Assembly: GCA_022695795.1 (NCBI GenBank)
Contig: MU404055.1
Span: 1,054,001 to 1,118,000 of the forward strand
Length of the DNA: 64,000 nt
From: Biscogniauxia marginata
Taxonomy: Eukaryota > Ascomycota > Sordariomycetes > Xylariales > Xylariaceae
Direction: 5' to 3'
Shown here piece by piece: positions 58,314-64,000 of the stretch. A program made the translations under genes and the position numbers. Numbering within the stretch: the first letter of the stretch is position 1; each line of letters opens with the position of its first letter. The notes beneath the pieces were generated by a model that ran no database searches, was not told the DNA's origin, and saw only the letters and a program-made list of their open reading frames with translations.

Positions 58314-58827
58314 GGTGTGTTGTTGTTGTCGTTGTCGTTGTAATTCCCGGGAACGAGATGAAGGTGCCACGAGGATGAGGGAAAAGTGTGGGGAGAGTGG
58401 AAGGGAAGGGAAGGGAAGGAAAGGGGGAATGTATGGATGAGAATAAGCGTCATGAACATAGGTCATCATCTCGCCAGTTGTCGCGCATCTGAGAGGGGTT
58501 TTTTTTTTCTCTATAAGGAAAAAGCAAAGAGGAGGAGGCTCTGGCAAGAGATTCGACAATATTAAACCTACAGTTCGATAAACCAACCCCCTCCCATAGG
58601 TCAAACATACATGGGGGAAGACTTGTACATTTGCAATTCAATCGTGCCTTTTTATACATACATATATACCCGAGAGCCACTTATCCATGCGGTCTTGCCG
58701 TGTGATGTGTGTGGTATTATTCTTATTCACATTCGATATTTTAAAAGGGGGGAGGGTATCAAAAGCAAAACTCTAACCTAAGTCGGGGGGTTCTTTCCTT
58801 TCTTCCCTTTCCTTTTTTTTTTTTTTT
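58314..58827. other. Convergent 3' interval
   Basis: Between the GPI-protein gene and CCE1, tail to tail. Contains a GGGAA purine repeat at 58401-58427 and a T-run at 58812-58828. No gene. Confidence 0.5.
58401..58427 (+). repeat. (GGGAA)n purine repeat
   Basis: About five GGGAA-like units in the convergent interval. Confidence 0.8.
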
Positions 58828-60381
58828 TCATGAACCCTTCAAGAGTTTCTCAACCCCTCCTTTCCGGCTCAGGAGCAACTGGTTCTCCTCCCATTTGAGC
58901 CACGCCATGCCCTGCAGCAAGCAGTCGGTGAGGTCGTCGAGCTTCGGGCCCAGCGCCGCGTCCGCCGCCGCCTCCTCGGCCTCGGTCTTCGCGTCTTTTT
59001 CCTCTTCTTCTTTTGCTTTGGCCCCCTTGGCGCGACGGCCCGTCTTCGTCTTCGTCTTCGTCTCTGTCTCTGTCTTTGTCTGCGCGGGCGTCCGGCGGCG
59101 GCGGCGGCGTCTGCCGGACGCCCGCCTCAGGTAGGCGCCCAGCAGGGCCCGGGCCTCCGGGGTCGCGGGCGCGACCACGTCCTCGCCGCGCTCGAGCCAG
59201 GTGGCCAGCAGCTTGATCTTGAGTTTCTTGATCTTGCGTTTCTTGGTGGCTTCCTTGTTCGGCTTCTTCTTGGGTTTTATTTTCGTCTTGGCCTTGGTCC
59301 TGGTCTTTTTCTTCTTTTTCGCCTTTGAGACCTCCCCCTCCTCCTCCTCCTCTTCTTCTATCACCACCCCTGCCTCGTCGGCGGCGGCGTTGTCGATGAT
59401 GCCGTCGTTGATGTCGTATTCTACTCCTAGCTCGGTGGCGGCGACGGCGTCCTCGAGCCAGAAATTTGAGACACGCGAGGGCGGTATGGATATGACATCC
59501 CCTTCTTCTTCTACTTCACCCTCCTTTTTCTCCTTCTCCGCCTCGTGCCCGATTTTCTCCTCCTCCTCCTTCTTCTTCGTCGTCTTCTTTTTCGTCTTCT
59601 TCTTCTCGTCAGTGACAGTAGCAGCAGAAGTAGTAGTAGTCGTATCCGCGGCGCCGGAGCTCTTGATATCCCAGATCCCGTACTCGCGCAGGGTCCGCAG
59701 CGTCGCGTGCAGCATGGCCTCGAGCGTATTGACGCGCAGCGTCCACTCCAGGACCGTGAACGCGCCATTGCTGCGGAACCGCTGCCGCTCGACCAACACG
59801 TGCGTTGGGCGCAGCGGCAGCAGCACGTCCCGGACCAGCGCCGTCGTCGTGCGCGCCAGGGACGACGGGCTGTACAGATCTTCCGTGTCCGCGAGTTGTG
59901 CTGTTGTCGTTGGTGCTGCTAGTGCTGGTGCTGGTGATTCTTCTTCTTCCTCTTCTCCGTCTAAGTCTAGCGGAGATTTAGTTTTTTTCCGTTTAGTTTT
60001 TGGTTTTATCGCCGCGGGCGAGATGAGGCTTTGCAGTCGCCATGTGTGGAGGCGGATGCGTGGCGGGTGGAGGGGAATGGATGATGATGAGGATTTGGAT
60101 TTGGAACGGGAGCGTGGCGCGACAGTTATCAGGCTGAAGGCGAAGTTGCGGAGGCCCAGGTCGATGCTGAGAATGCGGCGCTCCGGTCCGGGCCCTTGGC
60201 CGGCGACCTGCTGCTGCCGCGTCTGGGCGGTGGCGGCAACGGCATTGAGGCGCGCTGCCAGGTCCGTCTTGTTGCCGGAGTTCGCGATGCCGCAGAGGAA
60301 TGCGAGGCGCTGCAGCTGGGCCTGCTTCAGCGTCGACTTTACGAACAAGGCTGGTGTTGGTGCGGGTGTTTTAGGGACCAT
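58828..60381 (-). CDS. CCE1: Mitochondrial Holliday-junction resolvase, Cce1/Ydc2
   Basis: RNase-H-fold cruciform-cutting endonuclease that resolves Holliday junctions in mitochondrial DNA. Single exon, 517 residues from the ATG at 60381; an in-frame ATG at 60414 would add 11. A SAP-like helix pair lies at about 13-45 (QAQLQRLAFLCGIANSGNKT). Catalytic acidic residues fit the family: D in ILSIDLGLRNFAFSL, E in VLVERQRFRSNGA, and the C-terminal pair in LDDLTDCLLQGMAWLKWEE. The core is broken by long low-complexity inserts rich in Lys and Glu (about 240-385 and 425-480) that make it much longer than yeast Cce1 (about 350 residues). The insert DNA is GC-poor triplet-like repeats, while flanks are GC-rich. 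Confidence 0.88.
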   Translation of the reverse strand: MVPKTPAPTPALFVKSTLKQAQLQRLAFLCGIANSGNKTDLAARLNAVAATAQTRQQQVAGQGPGPERRILSIDLGLRNFAFSLITVAPRSRSKSKSSSSSIPLHPPRIRLHTWRLQSLISPAAIKPKTKRKKTKSPLDLDGEEEEEESPAPALAAPTTTAQLADTEDLYSPSSLARTTTALVRDVLLPLRPTHVLVERQRFRSNGAFTVLEWTLRVNTLEAMLHATLRTLREYGIWDIKSSGAADTTTTTSAATVTDEKKKTKKKTTKKKEEEEKIGHEAEKEKKEGEVEEEGDVISIPPSRVSNFWLEDAVAATELGVEYDINDGIIDNAAADEAGVVIEEEEEEEGEVSKAKKKKKTRTKAKTKIKPKKKPNKEATKKRKIKKLKIKLLATWLERGEDVVAPATPEARALLGAYLRRASGRRRRRRRTPAQTKTETETKTKTKTGRRAKGAKAKEEEEKDAKTEAEEAAADAALGPKLDDLTDCLLQGMAWLKWEENQLLLSRKGGVEKLLKGS

Positions 60382-60914
60382 GGTTACGATACAAACGAGC
60401 GGCAACGGCACCACCGCCGTGGCGGCATCCTAACTCTGACCTGCCCACCCAACCTTAAAGCACTCCCCTTCCCCTTTCCCCCCTGCTTAAGTCTGTATCT
60501 GTTATCTGTACGAATGTACCTTGTAGATGCAGGTAAGCGAGGTTGCGGGGGGCGAATCAGTGAATACATGCGAGTTTGAGTTTGGGGTACTGAGGTCCAG
60601 ATTTTTTCTTTTCTGCTGCAAGTCGCTCTTGTATGTACGTCACATTATCCGACATTATCGATTGGACTTTAGCGCCCGGAAAGGGGAGACCCACATGGCC
60701 CTCAGGAACAGGTGCTTGATTGGTCCATATATAACCCTATAGAATATCGGGTATACTTGAGAGAGGTATATTCTGTCAAGACCGTTTGCATTTTCTATCT
60801 TATCTTTTATTACTCTATGTGTTGCTAAGTCTAGGTTCTATTTATTCCCCTAAGTCATCACAAGAGGGATTCACTAATGACAGCTTAAACAAAAAAAAAA
60901 ACAAAAAAAAAAGA
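60382..60914. promoter_or_regulatory. Shared divergent promoter, CCE1 / SHB17
   Basis: This 533-bp interval separates two diverging start codons. It ends in an A-rich leader (60888-60914) ahead of SHB17. Confidence 0.5.
60888..60914 (+). promoter_or_regulatory. A-rich 5' leader of SHB17
   Basis: Two runs of ten or more A, split by single C, directly before the start codon at 60915, similar to the leader of the LPMO gene. Confidence 0.4.
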
Positions 60915-61958
60915 ATGTCTGATCTAGATGCGACTACTCCTCGGGTCTTCCTTGCCCGCCATGGTGAGAGTTTTCACTTTCTTTCTTTCTTTCTCACATG
61001 CTGAAAAAAGCGCTCCTGGGTAAAATATTTGGGGGGGCCACCGTAGTTCTAAATTTACTTGCGTTTCCGTCTAGGGGAGACGGAATGGACGAAGAACGGC
61101 CGGTACACCGGCACGACCGAGCTCGACCTGACCGCCGACGGCGCCAGACAGGTTGCCGGCACGGCGGCCCAGCTCGTCGGCCCCGGGAGGCTGATCGACC
61201 CGGCTCGTCTCGCGCGCGTGTGGGTCAGTCCGAGGAGGCGGGCCCGGCAGACGTTCCAGCTGCTCTTTGGCACGGATAACAACGACAGCGGCGCTAGCGG
61301 TAGCGGCGCTCCCAGCTCTGAGTTTGTGATCGACGCCGACAGAGTCGTGCTGACCGGGGACATCGCCGAGTGGGACTACGGCGACTACGAAGGCCTGCTC
61401 ACAAGCGAGATCAGGGCGCGGAGGAAGGAGAAGGGACTTGACCAGGAGAGAGAGTGGGATATTTGGAAGGATGGGTGCGAGGGAGGCGAGTATGTCTCTC
61501 TCCTTGTCTCTGGAGTGACCTTGTTCCTAAAAGCATGAAGCTAAATATTCGCTGCCAGATCTGCGCAGCAAGTGGCGGTGAGGCTAGATAGATTGGTATC
61601 GGAAATTCACGATATCCAGGGACCGTATATGAATGGCGAACAGCCCGTCGATGTTCTACTGGTATCGTCAATATTTTTTCACTCGTTCACGATGATCCAT
61701 GGTCAAACTAACTCTGTATCTAGGTCGCACATGGTCATATCCTACGCGCATTTGTGAAGAGATGGCTTAAGTACTCCCTTGATGCACCACTGCCGATGAT
61801 GTTGTCGCCGGGGGCAATTGGGGTCCTTAGGTATGTGCTCAACCTAGTTGGTTTGAAGGCTGAGAAGGGTGTTATTAATATTGAATACTAGTTATCGGAA
61901 TCATGATGTGAGTGAGCCGGGCTTCTATATAGGCATGTCGCTCCCACCTCAGGGCTAG
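60915..61958 (+). CDS. SHB17: Sedoheptulose-1,7-bisphosphatase, Shb17-like
   Basis: Histidine-phosphatase superfamily enzyme. In yeast, Shb17 hydrolyses sedoheptulose-1,7-bisphosphate and feeds riboneogenesis, making ribose-5-phosphate without generating NADPH. Exons 60915-60963, 61075-61489, 61559-61661, 61724-61830 and 61892-61958 give 246 residues with exact closure. Motifs: phosphohistidine ARHGETEWTKNGRYTG, split by intron 1; SPRRRARQTFQLL; acid/base EWDYGDYEGLLT; the Shb17-typical DIWKDGCEGGE; second catalytic His in VAHGHILRAF; and GAIGVLSYRNHD. The loop after LFG has a Ser/Gly-rich insert (NDSGASGSGAPSS). Closest alternative: a general phosphoglycerate-mutase-like phosphatase; the GCEGGE and YGDYEG motifs favour Shb17. 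Confidence 0.88.

Positions 61959-64000
<2,042 letters not shown>

Noticed and set aside
59201..60433. 410-residue plus-strand frame opposite CCE1
   Set aside because: Its Ser/Phe/Val runs are the reverse of the Lys/Glu triplet inserts; CCE1 on the minus strand has all catalytic motifs.

Overview
The window is nuclear DNA of a filamentous ascomycete (Pezizomycotina, most likely Sordariomycetes). The grounds are: short introns of about 48-180 nt with GTRNGT donors and CTRAY-type branch points; genes separated by 0.3-4.5 kb of lower-GC DNA; a lineage-typical gene set (Ede1, Bud6, Pbp1/ataxin-2, a DUF3176 membrane protein, an AA11-type LPMO, a fused mitochondrial NAD(P) transhydrogenase); and many TAGGTAGG/CCTAGG-type intergenic motifs. 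I cannot fix the genus. I built 19 protein-coding gene models by joining exons by hand. In 17 of them the summed exon lengths close exactly to a multiple of three with a stop; GLR1 runs off the window. BET4 and the MFS transporter each need one extra or missing base.

Layout. 0.7-7.8 kb: class II aldolase/adducin-domain protein (+), BET4 Rab geranylgeranyltransferase alpha subunit (+, apparent 1-nt frameshift), NAD(P) transhydrogenase (-). 10.7-21.7 kb: EDE1 endocytic scaffold (-), alpha-tubulin (-), PGA1-like ER protein (+, divergent from tubulin), WW-domain protein (-). 24.7-33.0 kb: accessory-looking block with a JEN1-like MFS transporter (+), aldo-keto reductase (-), cupin protein (-) and DUF3176 membrane protein (-). 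36-42.3 kb: BUD6 polarity factor (-) and a TetX-like FAD monooxygenase (+). 45.9-50.0 kb: PBP1/ataxin-2 (+). 54.5-64 kb: AA11-type LPMO (+), small GPI-anchored protein (+), CCE1 Holliday-junction resolvase (-), SHB17 sedoheptulose-bisphosphatase (+) and the 5' part of GLR1 glutathione reductase (+, cut by the window end).

How the genes relate. There is no biosynthetic cluster and no intact transposon. Several genes touch shared processes: NADPH and redox supply (transhydrogenase, SHB17 feeding ribose, GLR1), polarity, trafficking and endocytosis (BET4, EDE1, BUD6, tubulin), and cell wall or surface (PGA1, GPI protein, LPMO). This is ordinary fungal gene order, not an operon-like system.

The points most worth checking are the BET4 frameshift in an essential-gene family, the frame conflict at the 3' end of the transporter, the very small exons (28 nt and 9 nt), length-multiple-of-three introns without stops in PBP1 and DUF3176, alternative in-frame starts that would give mitochondrial and cytosolic forms of GLR1 and the cupin protein, and the large Lys/Glu-rich insertions in CCE1.
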